From NCBI RefSeq assembly GCF_009696275.1, contig NZ_VUMI01000018.1, positions 32,709 to 96,708 of the forward strand: a stretch of 64,000 bases of DNA. The letters run 5' to 3'. The stretch's first letter is position 1. The number at the start of each line of letters is the position of its first letter. The position numbers and the translations under genes are program-made. Below, in pieces: positions 42,110 through 51,888 of the stretch. Source of the DNA: Eisenbergiella porci. GTDB lineage: Bacteria; Bacillota; Clostridia; Lachnospirales; Lachnospiraceae. The notes below the pieces were generated by a model that was given only the letters and a program-made list of their open reading frames with translations, was not told where the DNA came from and made no database searches.

Positions 42110-44442
42110 ATGAAAACCGTACGGAAGGACAGGCACGGCGGAAAATATCAGAACCGGATTTTCCTGCTGCTTCTGCTCATGGCGGTGGTTCCGCTTCTGA
42201 TAGCCGGAAGCATATCCTATAAAGTCTATCTGGATGAAGTGACCAGGCAGACGGACCTTTCCATGGAAGCGATTGAAGCCCAGATCTGCAATGATGTGGA
42301 GGTTACGCTTTCTTCGATCCGGCAGTTTTACAGGGAAATTTCCACGGATGATCAGATGAGCTGGCTGAAGGAGACGGGAAGCATACCCTACAGTGATTAC
42401 AGCAATCTGAATGAGGCACAGAATCTGCTGAAGGGGCCTACCTATCTGGATGAATATGTGGGAAGCTATGCCTTCATCAATATCATGCAGGACTGGGTGC
42501 TTACGAATAACGGCATGTACCGGCTGAGCGAGGCCAGGAACAAGGAGCAGGTTGACGCGCTTCTGGAAAAAGCGGCGCAGTTTCCCTCCACGTTGTTCTG
42601 GATGAATAATGTGGGAGAAAAATCAGCCTATGTGAATGGAATTTATCAGAGCAAAACGCTGGATGTTTCCGGCTTCTAGATGATCATGAAGCTGCCGGGT
42701 AATGTGAACCGGGTGGATCAGATCGTTATGGTGCAGCTGAACCTTCCCAGGCTGAGGCAGCGTTTGGACAGCAACCTGGCCGGTTATGAGCTGTGCATAT
42801 TCAGCAGTGATGCAAAGACCATATATTCTTCGGATGAGGTGCTGGAAAATTATTTTTCCGCGCATCCGGAGGAGCTGAAAAACGAAAAACGCATAGATAA
42901 CCTGAAGATAGAAGACGGCGGTGAATACAGGATCCGGCTCAGCGGCACCTCGGGCAACGGCATGAATTATGTGCTGGCTTATAATCTAGGGGAGATGAAG
43001 GAGGGCGCGGGAAGAATCCTGGGAGTTTCCCTGGTGATCATGGGCGCGCTCATCATTCTGCTCATCCTCAGCCGGATTTTTACAAGCATCCTGTATCAGC
43101 CGGTGAAGAGCCTGAACGCGTATGTATCCGATATTGCGGGGGTGGATACGGAGGAAATGGACGAGTTTTCCGCCATCCGGGAAAATGTGGTACAGCTTGT
43201 GGACACGAAGGAAAGCCTGCAGCTCATGGTGCAGAACCAGCAGAAGATACTGGTGGAGCAGTTTATCATCCGTACCATCCGCGGGGAAATGACGCCGGAG
43301 GCGGTGGCAGGGGCGCAGGAGCAGTTCCAGCTGCCAAGGGCCAGGGTATATCAGCTCCTGACGGCGGTGTGTATGCTGGAAGGGGAAACGGATCAGGAAA
43401 GCGAGCTGGAAAATGAAGCGCTGAGCATGACCATTGTGAAGAAGGCGCCGGAAGGGATTGCCGCCGGGCTGATTACGCCGGTGCTTTGCCTGAACGGACA
43501 GATCCTGCTTCTGACGGGCGCCAATACCCAGGAGGAGCTGCGGGAAAAGACAATGCGCATCCACACCGAGTTTACGGAGTTTGTGGAGACGGAGTTCGGC
43601 TGTTCACTGATTTCCGGCGTCAGCCAGGTATTTCCGGGGCTGAAATATCTGCGCACCGCTTACAATGAATGTATGGAAACGCTCAAGAATACGGGGAGCG
43701 GGCCAAGGGATCACAGCGATATCACCTTTTATGAGGAAATCGCCAGGAACGACGGTATTATAAGCGGCTATGATTATGTTATGGAAAATGCGCTCACCAA
43801 AGCGGTCAATGACGGCGACTGCGAGGAAGCGGCGCAGCTGGTGGATAAATTCATCAACAGCCTGAATAACAGAGGTATAACCCGTCATGACAGGAACTTT
43901 TTCCTGTACCGGCTGGTGATAGCCGTGCTGGCCGTGCTTTCGGACGCGGGCCTGTCCGCCAACCAGGTGTTTCGGGACCGTTCCGAAGATATTTTCCAGA
44001 AGCTTAACTATATCTGTGAAAGCGACAAGCTCAAGAGCTATATGAATTCCCAGATCGTCCAGCCCTCCATCGAAGCGCTGCGGCAGTACCGCTATCAGGC
44101 TTCCTCCGAAATACTCAGGCGGATCATGGAGCTTGTGCATGATCGCAGGGGGACATTACGCTGACGGAATGCGCCGAGCAGCTGAATTATCACCCCAGCT
44201 ATATCTGGAAAATCCTGAAGGCGGAACGGAATATGACCTTTACGGATCTGGTGAACCTGGAAAAACTGGAAACCGCCAAAGAGCTGCTGCTGAATACGGA
44301 GCTTTCCATCGCGGAAATATCGGAGCAGCTCAGCTATGCAAACACACAGAATTTTATCCGCTTCTTCAGCAAATATGTGGACAGCACCCCGGGAAAATAC
44401 CGGAAAGAGCATAAAGGCCAGGAGGATAAAAGCCGGCTGTAA
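42110..44442 (+). pseudogene. AraC-family membrane sensor-regulator, broken by an amber stop and a frameshift
   Basis: Reconstructed length about 777 codons. Part 1 (42110-42679) has TM1 (FLLLLLMAVVPLLIAGSISY) and the start of a cache-like sensor, and ends at TAG 42677-42679. The next codon in the same frame, ATG 42680, continues the sensor, TM2 (GALIILLILSRIF), HAMP-like and middle domains to TGA 44162-44164. There the G5 run (about 44150-44154) has lost one G; the -1 frame continues GDITLTECAEQLNYHPSYIW and the second AraC helix pair (SIAEISEQLSYANTQNFIRF) to 44442. Such proteins control neighbouring sugar ABC and glycan genes, here a pectin set. Two separate lesions argue for real decay. 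Confidence 0.85.
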
Positions 44443-44522
44443 AATAATCATGTTGTAAAATACGGTAACAAAAGATGATAATCATATGATTTCCGGCGGG
44501 AAAGATAATGATTATTGACAGG

Positions 44523-44575
44523 AAAAGGGAGGCGGAAAGCCCGTAAACGGGGCTTTCCGCCTCCCTTTTTATTTT
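44523..44575 (+). terminator. Strong terminator after the regulator pseudogene
   Basis: GGGAGGCGGAAAGCCC (44527-44542) pairs perfectly with 44550-44565 around a 7-base loop, followed by TTTTTATTTT. Confidence 0.93.
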
Positions 44576-44600
44576 CGCTGAAATGGAAAGATATTCCTCA

Positions 44601-44629
44601 TTGAAAAACGCGTGTAGTTAGATTACTAT
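44601..44629 (+). promoter_or_regulatory. Promoter of the sugar permease remnant
   Basis: TTGAAA (44601-44606), 17-base spacer, TACTAT (44624-44629), about 57 bases before the GTG start. Confidence 0.6.
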
Positions 44630-44685
44630 ACAAAACGAACCAAGGGACACCGCATCCCAATAGTTAAAGAAGAGGAGGGCTTTTA

Positions 44686-45519
44686 GTGAGCAGACAAAAA
44701 GGGAAGGCAGCCGTTGTTCCCTATCAGAAGAAGGAATCGTTCCTGCATTTCGTGATAGCGCACAAATGGCTGTATATTCTATTAGTACCCGGCGTGCTTT
44801 ATATGCTGGTGTTCAATTACCTGCCGATGGCGGGAATCGTCATCGCGTTCCAGGATTTCAGACCCTTCAGCGCAGACAGCGCCATCGGCGCATATCTGTC
44901 CAGTGAATGGGTGGGACTGGCGAACTTCAAGAAGTTTTTTATGGGCTATGACTTCACGATGCTGTTGAAGAATACCCTGTCCATTTCCATACTGAGTCTG
45001 ATTTTCTTTTTCCCGGCGCCTATTTTACTGTCGCTTCTGTTAAATGAAATCAGATGCCAGGGGTACAAGCGGGTGTCGCAGACGCTGATTTACATACCGC
45101 ATTTTATTTCCCTGGTTATTGTGGCAACGCTGACGCAGCAGCTGTTCAGCACCACGGACGGTATTATTTACAAGATTCTGGAAAGCATCATGGGCAGGGG
45201 CGCTGCGCCGGATGTCCTGGCGTCGCCCAAGTATTTTTACGGCCTGATTGTAGGACAGAATATATGGAAGGAAACCGGGTACGGCACCATCGTATTCCTT
45301 GCGGCGCTGGCCGGCGTGGATATGGAGCTGTATGGAGCGGCGAGAATTGACGGCGCTGGACGCTGGAGGCTGATGTGGCACATTACGCTGCCCGCCATCC
45401 GCGGAACCATCGTAATCATGCTGATTCTGAAGGTGGGATCCATCCTGAATACAGGATATGAGCAGATTTTCCTGATGCAGAACGACCTGAACTATACGGC
45501 ATCCGAGGTAGCATGGTAA
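44686..45519 (+). pseudogene. LplB-type sugar ABC permease, C-terminally truncated
   Basis: GTG start with GAGGAGGG upstream. 277 residues resemble the first inner-membrane permease of oligosaccharide ABC systems: YILLVPGVLYMLVFNYLPMAGIVIAFQDF in pieces, VGLANFKKFF, and the cytoplasmic EAA loop EAA-like YGAARIDGAGRWRLMWHITLPAI. It stops at NYTASEVAW where the family continues with a TYVYTIG segment and a last membrane helix (usual length about 305-320). The stop is created by the junction with an inverted lyase fragment at about 45511. The second permease and binding protein genes of the operon are missing. Probably non-functional. Confidence 0.85.
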
Positions 45520-45616
45520 TATATTTCTCCTCTTTTACCCTGCCGTCCGCAAAAAAGGTGGTCATCTTCGTCCCCGGAGCCGTTTTGACAGCCATTTCCG
45601 CCTTACCGTCCCCATT
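45512..45616 (-). pseudogene. Inverted fragment of the PL11 lyase gene
   Basis: Read on the minus strand this gives NGDGKAEMAVKTAPG and, a little later, VKEEKYITM. It matches the DGDGKAEV-x-CKTADGT region that in PL11 rhamnogalacturonan lyases precedes the GPEYLT segment found downstream on the plus strand. About 35 codons are reversed between the truncated permease and the rest of the lyase. Confidence 0.6.
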
Positions 45617-45645
45617 TGCCGGAGGATTTGGAGGCCGGCTGTTCC

Positions 45646-47091
45646 CATGAGGATAATTATGTCTGCAGTGCGGCGGATTACAGAGAGCATATGGCGGAGG
45701 TTTTCGCGCTCTGGTAGGAGCGCCCTGAGGTAAAGAGGGGAGAATGGCCGCAGACGCTGGAGGAATGCTGGGGCATGAAGCCAAGGGTGTCTTATCCTCT
45801 GACAAAGGAGGATGCGCATTTGCTTGCCGATATTTTTATCAGGGAATATGCGCCCTCCAGAAGTGAAAAGAACAGGCTGGATCAGTTTGAGGGCTTCATT
45901 TATGAAGGGCCGGAATATCTGACCATGTTTGCAGGGGACGGCAAAGAGCTGCAGACGATCCGTTTTCCTGTGGGAAGGCAGGATGACGGGCTTATCTGGG
46001 GGGATTATGCAATGCCCCGGATAGAACCCTGCAACCGGGTGGACAGATTCCTGTCAGGCGTGGCTTATCTGGATGGGGAGCGTCCGAATTTAATCGTCTG
46101 CCGGGGATATTATACCAGGACAACGGTAGTTGCGTATGATTTTTTTGAAAACCGGTTCCGGGAAACGTTCTTTGTGGACAGCGGGCATGTGCCCATGTCA
46201 AATCCTTTTAATGACGGAGGAGTCCATCTGCTGGAAGGGACGGATCCGGAATATGGAAGTCTGGCGGGGCAGGGGAACCACAGCCTTTCCACGGCGGATG
46301 TGGACGGCGACGGATGCATGGAGATCATATACGGCGCGGCCGTGATAGACCATGATGGCTCCCTTCTTTACAGCAGCAGTGACATACGGCCGTATGGGCT
46401 GCGCATCAAGCTGGGGCACGGGGACGCCATGCATGTGGCAAAAATCGATCCGGATCGGCCGGGCTTCCAGATCTTCAATGTGTTTGAGGGCGGGGAGCAT
46501 GTGCCTTATGGCTTTGCGTTGCGCGATGCCTGCAGCGGGGAGGCTTTTTTCGGGGAATATGCCACGGAAGACCTGGGCCGGTGTATGGTGGGGAAAATCG
46601 ATCCCAACACGAGAGGGCTTCAGGTGTGGGTGAACGAGGTGTTTGACTGTAAGGGGAATAAGCTGGACGTGCCGCTGCCCGGAACCAACGCCAATATCCG
46701 CTGGGCTGCGGATATGAGCACGCAGATTTTGGACAGCCCGCAGTACATCGGAACGGTACAGCCGGGGGTAATCAATGACAATACCCATGGCGTGATGCTG
46801 GATCCGGAGGATACTATGACAAACAACGGCACGAAGGGAAATCCCTGTCTTATAGCGGATATTTTCGGGGATTTCAGGGAGGAGCTGCTGCTTCGGAAAA
46901 AGGATGACAGCGCCATCCGCATTTATACCAATACGGAGCTGACACGGCACAAGCTTTTTACGCTGATGCATGATACAATGTACCGCTGCGGGGTGGCCTG
47001 GCAGAATAACTGTTATAACCAGCCCTGCTATACCAAGTTCTATTACGCGGATGACTGTGATTTCAAGGATGTGCTGCCCTGGCTGGAATAG
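45646..47091 (+). pseudogene. Rhamnogalacturonan lyase, PL11 family, N-terminally truncated
   Basis: The frame is recognisable from 45646 (HEDNYVCSAADYREHM), has an in-frame TAG at 45715-45717 and then runs open to 47091. From an ATG at 45775 it would give 438 residues. PL11 features: GPEYLTMFAGDGKEL, NRVDRFLSGVAYLDG, VCRGYYTRTT, TADVDGDGCMEIIYG, LGHGDAMHV, NGTKGNPCLIADIFGDFREELLLR and MHDTMYRCGVAWQNNCYNQP. Family members are about 600 residues; the first third is lost or inverted, including the first propeller blades. These enzymes split the rhamnose-galacturonate backbone of pectin. Activity is doubtful. Confidence 0.85.
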
Positions 47092-47143
47092 CGGGGCCGG
47101 ACGTGGATTTTATGCCTGTTAAAGCAGGCGGAAGGGAGCAGGG

Positions 47144-47932
47144 ATGGAAGCGAAGCTGATAAACAGTTTTGATATTTCGGCAGCAGGAGGCGGCAAGGGC
47201 CTTCTGGGGGATATTGACGGGGACGGCTATGACGAGGTGATGGCAGGCTATGCTCTGCTGGATCATAACGGAAGGGTTTTGTGGTCCTGCCATGATTTGG
47301 AGGATCATGCAGACTGTCTCTGGGTAGTCGATGTGAACGGCGACGGCAGGCCGGAAATCGCCGTGGGCGGAAGCGTGACCTGTCTGTACAGCGCGGATGG
47401 GGAGGAGCTGTGGCGGTATGACGGTTCCATAGAATCCCAGCATATCGCGCTGGGGAAATTTCTGCCGGGAGAGCCGGGGCTGCAGGTGGCGGGGCTTGAC
47501 AGAATCCGCCGGGGCGACGGCTATAAGGGCCAGTGGGACGGAAAGGACGGGATGTTCCTTTTGGACTGCTGCGGCCGGGAGGTTTGGAAGGAGGACCGGA
47601 AAACCAGCGGATGGCTTACCATTGTGGACGCGCTTTCCAACTGGAACGGCGACGAGAAGGATTATATCCTTGCATACCGCAGAGGCGGCGGGGTGATGCC
47701 TGCGCTGTATGACGGAAACGGTGAGGCGGCGGTGACATTTTCCAATGACGGCTATGTGCTGCATGGAGATCTGTTCGGCCGGGGAAAGGAGGATGTGATC
47801 GTCTATTCCGGGGAAACGGCCTGGGTTTACAGCGGTACGAAGCCTGAACCGGGGAAAATGCCTTCCGGGAAGCCGGTGCCCCAGGAAAAGAGACTTTACA
47901 GATCCACGCTGTATCCCGGCGGGGAGAGGTAG
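47144..47932 (+). CDS. FG-GAP beta-propeller protein related to rhamnogalacturonan lyases
   Basis: 262 residues without a signal peptide: repeated calcium-type blades GDIDGDGYDEVMAGY, VDVNGDGRPEIAVGG, then QHIALGKFLPGEPGLQVAGLD and LHGDLFGRGKEDVIVYSG. These blades are like those of PL11-type and related pectin proteins, but catalytic residues cannot be named. It may be a fragment of a longer propeller enzyme, since relatives in such loci are often over 500 residues. It starts after GGGAG and follows the PL11 remnant by 52 bases. Confidence 0.65.
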   Translation: MEAKLINSFDISAAGGGKGLLGDIDGDGYDEVMAGYALLDHNGRVLWSCHDLEDHADCLWVVDVNGDGRPEIAVGGSVTCLYSADGEELWRYDGSIESQHIALGKFLPGEPGLQVAGLDRIRRGDGYKGQWDGKDGMFLLDCCGREVWKEDRKTSGWLTIVDALSNWNGDEKDYILAYRRGGGVMPALYDGNGEAAVTFSNDGYVLHGDLFGRGKEDVIVYSGETAWVYSGTKPEPGKMPSGKPVPQEKRLYRSTLYPGGER

Positions 47933-48035
47933 GAAAGGCAACTGCGGGCTGAGCGGTTACGGAATATTACATTCATTTAATACATCCTTCGGAGTATAGA
48001 AAAAACGGTGGGTGGGAGAATAAGGAGAGGAAAAG

Positions 48036-49229
48036 ATGGCGGCAGGAGATATGATTAAGAATCGGTTTCAGGAGTTTACGGATGAACAGACGGGAACGAG
48101 GGTGGTGAGGCTCACGGAGCCGGATCATGTGAGTCACCATATGTATTTTTATAACCGTATGACGACTGCGGATGGCTCTCATTTGCTGTATTGTGCGGAA
48201 ATTGGCGGCGAGCGTCAGCTTTATCTTATGGATTTGGCATCGGGTGATGCCGTGCAGCTGACGGAAGGGGAAGGGCTGGACGATTACGGCGGATTGATTG
48301 CGGCGGATGACAGGCATATTTTTTACCAGCAGGAGCAGGCGATCTGGAAACTTTCCCTGGGAACGCTGGAAAGGGAGTGTGTATACCGCATTCCGGAGGG
48401 CTGGAACGGCGGAAACTGGGGAATGAGCGAGGACAACCGTTTCCTTGCCATTGTGGAGACGCGCAGGGATTCCCTGCCGGAGAAGAAGAAGGGGGCAAAC
48501 TGGGACTTTTTTGCGATTACCTGCAAGGCGAAGCCTCACTGCCGCATCGTTTACTGCGATCTGCAGACAGGCAGCTTCCATACGGTGCTGGAGGATGACT
48601 GCTGGTTCGGGCATGCGCAGATCCGTCCCGGGGATCCGGATACCATCATGTTCTGCCATGAAGGCCCTTACGATCTTATTGACGCCAGACTGTGGCTGGT
48701 CCAGAGCGACGGGAGCAATTACCGCTGCTGCAGGCAGCAGCCTTCGGATTTGATTCTGACTCATGAATTCTGGCTTCCGGACGGGTCAAAGCTGGCCTTT
48801 GTCTATCGGGAAACCACCGGAGAAAAGGTGGAGAATATCCGTATGATCGATCCGGATACCATGGAGGAGGAGATTTTTATGCCTTGTTCTCCTTACGCCC
48901 ATTTTATCTGTGACCGGAAAAACCGGTACATGGTGGGAGATGCCCAGGGCAGCGATGTGCCGATTCATCTGCTGAAGGACCAGCCGGAGGAAGGCGGTGA
49001 AATCAAGAATGATTTCATTTACCTCGTGGATGTGGAAAAGAGGGAGGAAAGGAAGCTGTGCTACCATGGGACGTCCTGGAGGGCGGTGCACGGCAATCCC
49101 CAGGATTCCCACCCCCATCCCTGCTTTACGGAGGATAACAGGCATGTGATATTTGTGTCGGACAGAGAGGGGAAGCCTTGTATTTATATGGCGGATTTGG
49201 CGCAGATGGAGCAGGGGACGGAGGGATAA
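48036..49229 (+). CDS. Oligogalacturonate lyase, PL22 family
   Basis: A 397-residue seven-bladed propeller enzyme without signal peptide, acting in the cytoplasm on imported unsaturated or saturated digalacturonate. Family blocks: SHHMYFYNRMTTADGSHLLY, WFGHAQIRPGDPDTIMFCHEG, GPYDLIDARLWLVQSDG, LTHEFWLPDG and SHPHPCFTEDNRHVIFVSDREG; the His residues in SHH, GHAQ, CHEG and HEFW correspond to the manganese/active-site cluster. It appears intact, in contrast to the upstream genes of the locus. Strong GAGAGGAAAAG site before the ATG. Confidence 0.9.
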   Translation: MAAGDMIKNRFQEFTDEQTGTRVVRLTEPDHVSHHMYFYNRMTTADGSHLLYCAEIGGERQLYLMDLASGDAVQLTEGEGLDDYGGLIAADDRHIFYQQEQAIWKLSLGTLERECVYRIPEGWNGGNWGMSEDNRFLAIVETRRDSLPEKKKGANWDFFAITCKAKPHCRIVYCDLQTGSFHTVLEDDCWFGHAQIRPGDPDTIMFCHEGPYDLIDARLWLVQSDGSNYRCCRQQPSDLILTHEFWLPDGSKLAFVYRETTGEKVENIRMIDPDTMEEEIFMPCSPYAHFICDRKNRYMVGDAQGSDVPIHLLKDQPEEGGEIKNDFIYLVDVEKREERKLCYHGTSWRAVHGNPQDSHPHPCFTEDNRHVIFVSDREGKPCIYMADLAQMEQGTEG

Positions 49230-49350
49230 GCAGGTGCATTGAGAACTGTTATGGTCCCTTTCCGTTCTGCCGTCAGGTGCCCGTGTCCCGTAAAATCCGG
49301 TTGGAAAAAAACATATAATTGTGTTATGATGGTTCTGAAATTACAGAAAA

Positions 49351-49381
49351 ATGGTAACTGTGAGGGGGACTGAACAGTTAT
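49351..49381 (+). repeat. MITE-like dispersed element, 3' stub (copy D)
   Basis: GGTAACTGTGAGGG then GACTGAACAGTTA matches the right end of copy A (GTAACTGCGAGGG, CTGAACAGTTAC). Only about 30 bases remain. It lies 28 bases before corA, the same upstream placement as the other copies. Confidence 0.5.
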
Positions 49382-49408
49382 TAAAGTTATAAAGCGGGGA
49401 ACCTGGCT

Positions 49409-50350
49409 ATGATGAGAAGATATGTAACGGAAAAAAATCTGCTTCGCGAAGTAACGGATTTCAGACCCGGCGCATGGGTGAATCTTGTGAATCCCTCTCT
49501 GGAGGAATGCCTTCTGGTGGCGCGGGAATTTCAGGTGGATATCGCGGATATCCGGGCGGCGCTGGATGATGAGGAAAGCTCCCGTGTGGATGTGAGCAAT
49601 GATTATACACTGATACTGTTTGACATACCGTCCATAGAATACAGACACAAGAGGGAGGCGTATACCACCATCCCTCTTGGTTTGATTTTTGCGGGGGATA
49701 CTTTGATTTCGGTCTGTGCGGAGGATACGCCTGTGTTAAAATCCTTTGCGGATAACATGGTAAAGGAATTCAGCACGAAAAAGCAGATCCGTTTTATTTA
49801 CCAGATTTTTCTGCGTACCTGTATGCTGTACCAGTCCTATCTGCGGATTGTGGATCGCAGGCGGAAGGAGATTGAGGAGCATATCGGCGGGGATACGGAA
49901 GATGTGGATCTTATCGATCTGCATGAGCTGGAATCCAACCTGGTATATTTTGACACCTCCCTGCGTGCCAACAAAATGGTCCTGGAGCGCCTGGTGCGCT
50001 ACAGCAAGATAAAAAAGTACCCGGAGGATCAGGAGCTTCTGGAGGACGTGGTGGTGGAAAACCAGCAGGCCATCGAGATGACCCAGATTTACCGGGATAT
50101 CATCAAGGGCACCAGGGAGCTGCTTTCGGCGGTGATTGACAACCGGCTGAATACCGCGATGAAATACCTGGCGTCCATCACAATCGTTATGGCGATCCCC
50201 ACGATTATTTCCGGGATTTACGGAATGAACGTGGATGAAAAATGGATGCCGCTGGCGAATACGCCCTTTGGCTTCGGGATCATCTGCCTGATTACGCTGG
50301 GGCTGTGCCTGATTGTGATACGGATTCTGCGGAAAAGGAAGATGCTGTAG
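49409..50350 (+). CDS. corA: CorA-family divalent metal channel
   Basis: A 313-residue CorA: large N-terminal cytoplasmic domain, long stalk helix with RANKMVLERLVRYSKI and ENQQAIEMTQIYRDII, and two C-terminal membrane helices joined by the signature YGMNV (about residue 272), with a basic C-terminal tail RILRKRKML. Forms a pentamer carrying Mg2+ or related ions inward. Start at ATG 49409; a second ATG follows at once. No regulatory Mg element was recognised upstream. Confidence 0.93.
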   Translation: MMRRYVTEKNLLREVTDFRPGAWVNLVNPSLEECLLVAREFQVDIADIRAALDDEESSRVDVSNDYTLILFDIPSIEYRHKREAYTTIPLGLIFAGDTLISVCAEDTPVLKSFADNMVKEFSTKKQIRFIYQIFLRTCMLYQSYLRIVDRRRKEIEEHIGGDTEDVDLIDLHELESNLVYFDTSLRANKMVLERLVRYSKIKKYPEDQELLEDVVVENQQAIEMTQIYRDIIKGTRELLSAVIDNRLNTAMKYLASITIVMAIPTIISGIYGMNVDEKWMPLANTPFGFGIICLITLGLCLIVIRILRKRKML

Positions 50351-50374
50351 CAGCAGTGCATACAGGAGGATGGA

Positions 50375-50683
50375 ATGGAGATCAGGGAATACCGGCCGGA
50401 GGACTGCCGGGAAATGGCGGCGCTTTTTTACGATACGGTACATGAGGTAAACGCTGCGGATTATATAAAAGAACAGCTGGATGCCTGGGCCGACGGCAAG
50501 GTGGATACCGCGGCCTGGAACCGCTCCTTTCTGGAGCATGATACTTTTGTCGCGGAGGAAAACGGCGTAATCGTCGGATTCGCGGATATGGATGCGGCCG
50601 GGTATCGGGTGATGAAGGAACAGCAGGTGGTGCGAAAGGGAGTTAAGCTCACGAATTATGTGATGAAAAAAATCTTTGACTGA
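50375..50683 (+). pseudogene. GNAT acetyltransferase with the acetyl-CoA site deleted in frame
   Basis: AGGAGG precedes the ATG and the frame is open for 102 codons. Residues 1-73 (MEIREYRPEDCREMAALFYD, WNRSFLEHDTFVAEENGVIVGF in parts) match the N-terminal half of YafP-like GNATs. The sequence then jumps at Gly-Tyr (50600-50605) to RVMKEQQVVRKGVKLTNYV, their last strand. About 48 residues are missing, including the R/Q-x-x-G-x-G/A loop. Relatives have a Gly-Tyr at both deletion ends, suggesting deletion between short repeats. The product cannot bind acetyl-CoA in the usual way. Confidence 0.75.
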
Positions 50684-50703
50684 TAAAAAAATAGTGCTAT
50701 AAT
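50676..50703 (+). promoter_or_regulatory. Promoter of ilvE
   Basis: TTGACT (50676-50681), 16-base spacer, TATAAT (50698-50703). The -35 box overlaps the final codons of the GNAT relic. The start codon lies 52 bases downstream after GGAG; the leader is too short for a T-box. Confidence 0.8.
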
Positions 50704-50754
50704 AGGATTCAATGAATTAAATCAGTAAAGTTTATAACAAAGGAGTGAGCTGCG

Positions 50755-51780
50755 ATGGAAAAGAAAAATATTGATTGGGCCAATCTGGGATTTGGTTATC
50801 ACATAACGGATAAGCGCTATGTATCCAACTATAAGAACGGGGCCTGGGATGAAGGAACTCTGACAGAGGATCCTACCATTCAGCTGAATGAATGCGCAGG
50901 AATCCTGCAGTACTGCCAGGAAATATTTGAGGGGCTGAAAGCTTATACGACCGAAGACGGACGTGTCGTAACCTTCCGTCCTGATCTGAATGCGGAACGT
51001 ATGATTGACAGTGCGAAACGTCTGGAGATGCCTGCATTTCCCAAGGAAAGATTCCTGGATGCCATCGATAAGGTTGTGACGGCCAACGCAGCATGGGTTC
51101 CCCCTTATGGAAGCGGAGCCACTCTTTATATCCGTCCCTATATGTTTGCAAGCTCTCCGGTAATCGGCGTTAAGCCTGCGGAGGAATATCAGTTCCGTGC
51201 TTTTGTAACGCCGGTAGGGCCTTACTTTAAGGGCGGCGCAAAGCCTCTGACCCTGTGCGTAAGCGATTTTGACCGTGCGGCTCCTCATGGAACCGGACAT
51301 ATCAAGGCCGGCCTTAACTATGCCATGAGCCTTCATGCATGTGTGACCGCACATGCTAATGGTTTTGACGAAAACCTCTATCTGGATCCTGCCACCAGGA
51401 CTTATGTGGAAGAAACAGGAGGCGCGAATTTCCTGTTTGTAGATAAAGACGGCAAAATCATCATCCCCAAATCAGACAGCATCCTGCCTTCCATCACAAG
51501 ACGTTCCCTGGTAGTCGTGGCAAAGGATATGCTGGGAATGGAAGTGGAGGAACGTCCTGTAAAGCTGGAGGAACTGAAGGACTTTGCGGAATGCGGACTT
51601 TGCGGTACGGCAGCAGTCATCAGCCCTGTGGGAAAGGTAGTGGATCACGGCAGGGATATCTGCTTTGCCAGCGGCATGGACGAGATGGGGCCGGTTATCC
51701 AGAAGCTGTATGATACGCTGACCGGAATCCAGATGGGAAGAATTGAAGGACCGGAAGGATGGGTAAGGACTATTCTGTAA
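50755..51780 (+). CDS. ilvE: Branched-chain amino acid aminotransferase
   Basis: A 341-residue class-IV PLP aminotransferase making or breaking leucine, isoleucine and valine. Blocks: GAWDEGTLTEDPTI, QYCQEIFEGLKAY, FRPDLNAERM, ATLYIRPYMFA, GTGHIKAGLNYAMSL with the PLP Lys at about residue 184, and TYVEETGGANFLFV. This is the longer clade of BCAT (about 340-360 residues) typical of Firmicutes. Single gene with promoter and terminator. Confidence 0.95.
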   Translation: MEKKNIDWANLGFGYHITDKRYVSNYKNGAWDEGTLTEDPTIQLNECAGILQYCQEIFEGLKAYTTEDGRVVTFRPDLNAERMIDSAKRLEMPAFPKERFLDAIDKVVTANAAWVPPYGSGATLYIRPYMFASSPVIGVKPAEEYQFRAFVTPVGPYFKGGAKPLTLCVSDFDRAAPHGTGHIKAGLNYAMSLHACVTAHANGFDENLYLDPATRTYVEETGGANFLFVDKDGKIIIPKSDSILPSITRRSLVVVAKDMLGMEVEERPVKLEELKDFAECGLCGTAAVISPVGKVVDHGRDICFASGMDEMGPVIQKLYDTLTGIQMGRIEGPEGWVRTIL

Positions 51781-51851
51781 CATGTGTTGTGGAATGGTTA
51801 TGGATATCCTGATATTTATTTGTTCTATTTATGAATAAAAAGATTTTTTTG

Positions 51852-51888
51852 GGACTGACGCACGTAAGGTAGTGTGTCAGTCCTTTTT
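51852..51888 (+). terminator. Terminator of ilvE
   Basis: GGACTGACGCAC (51852-51863) pairs with GTGTGTCAGTCC (51872-51883), one G-U, followed by TTTTT. Confidence 0.9.

Noticed and set aside
42677..42682. Recoded amber (pyrrolysine) in the regulator
   Set aside because: Other stop types also interrupt genes here and the same gene has a frameshift, so decay explains it better; no pyl genes are visible.
45416..45805. Minus-strand frame across the permease-PL11 junction as a real gene
   Set aside because: Only its middle resembles anything, and that part is an inverted PL11 fragment; the flanks are antisense of other genes.
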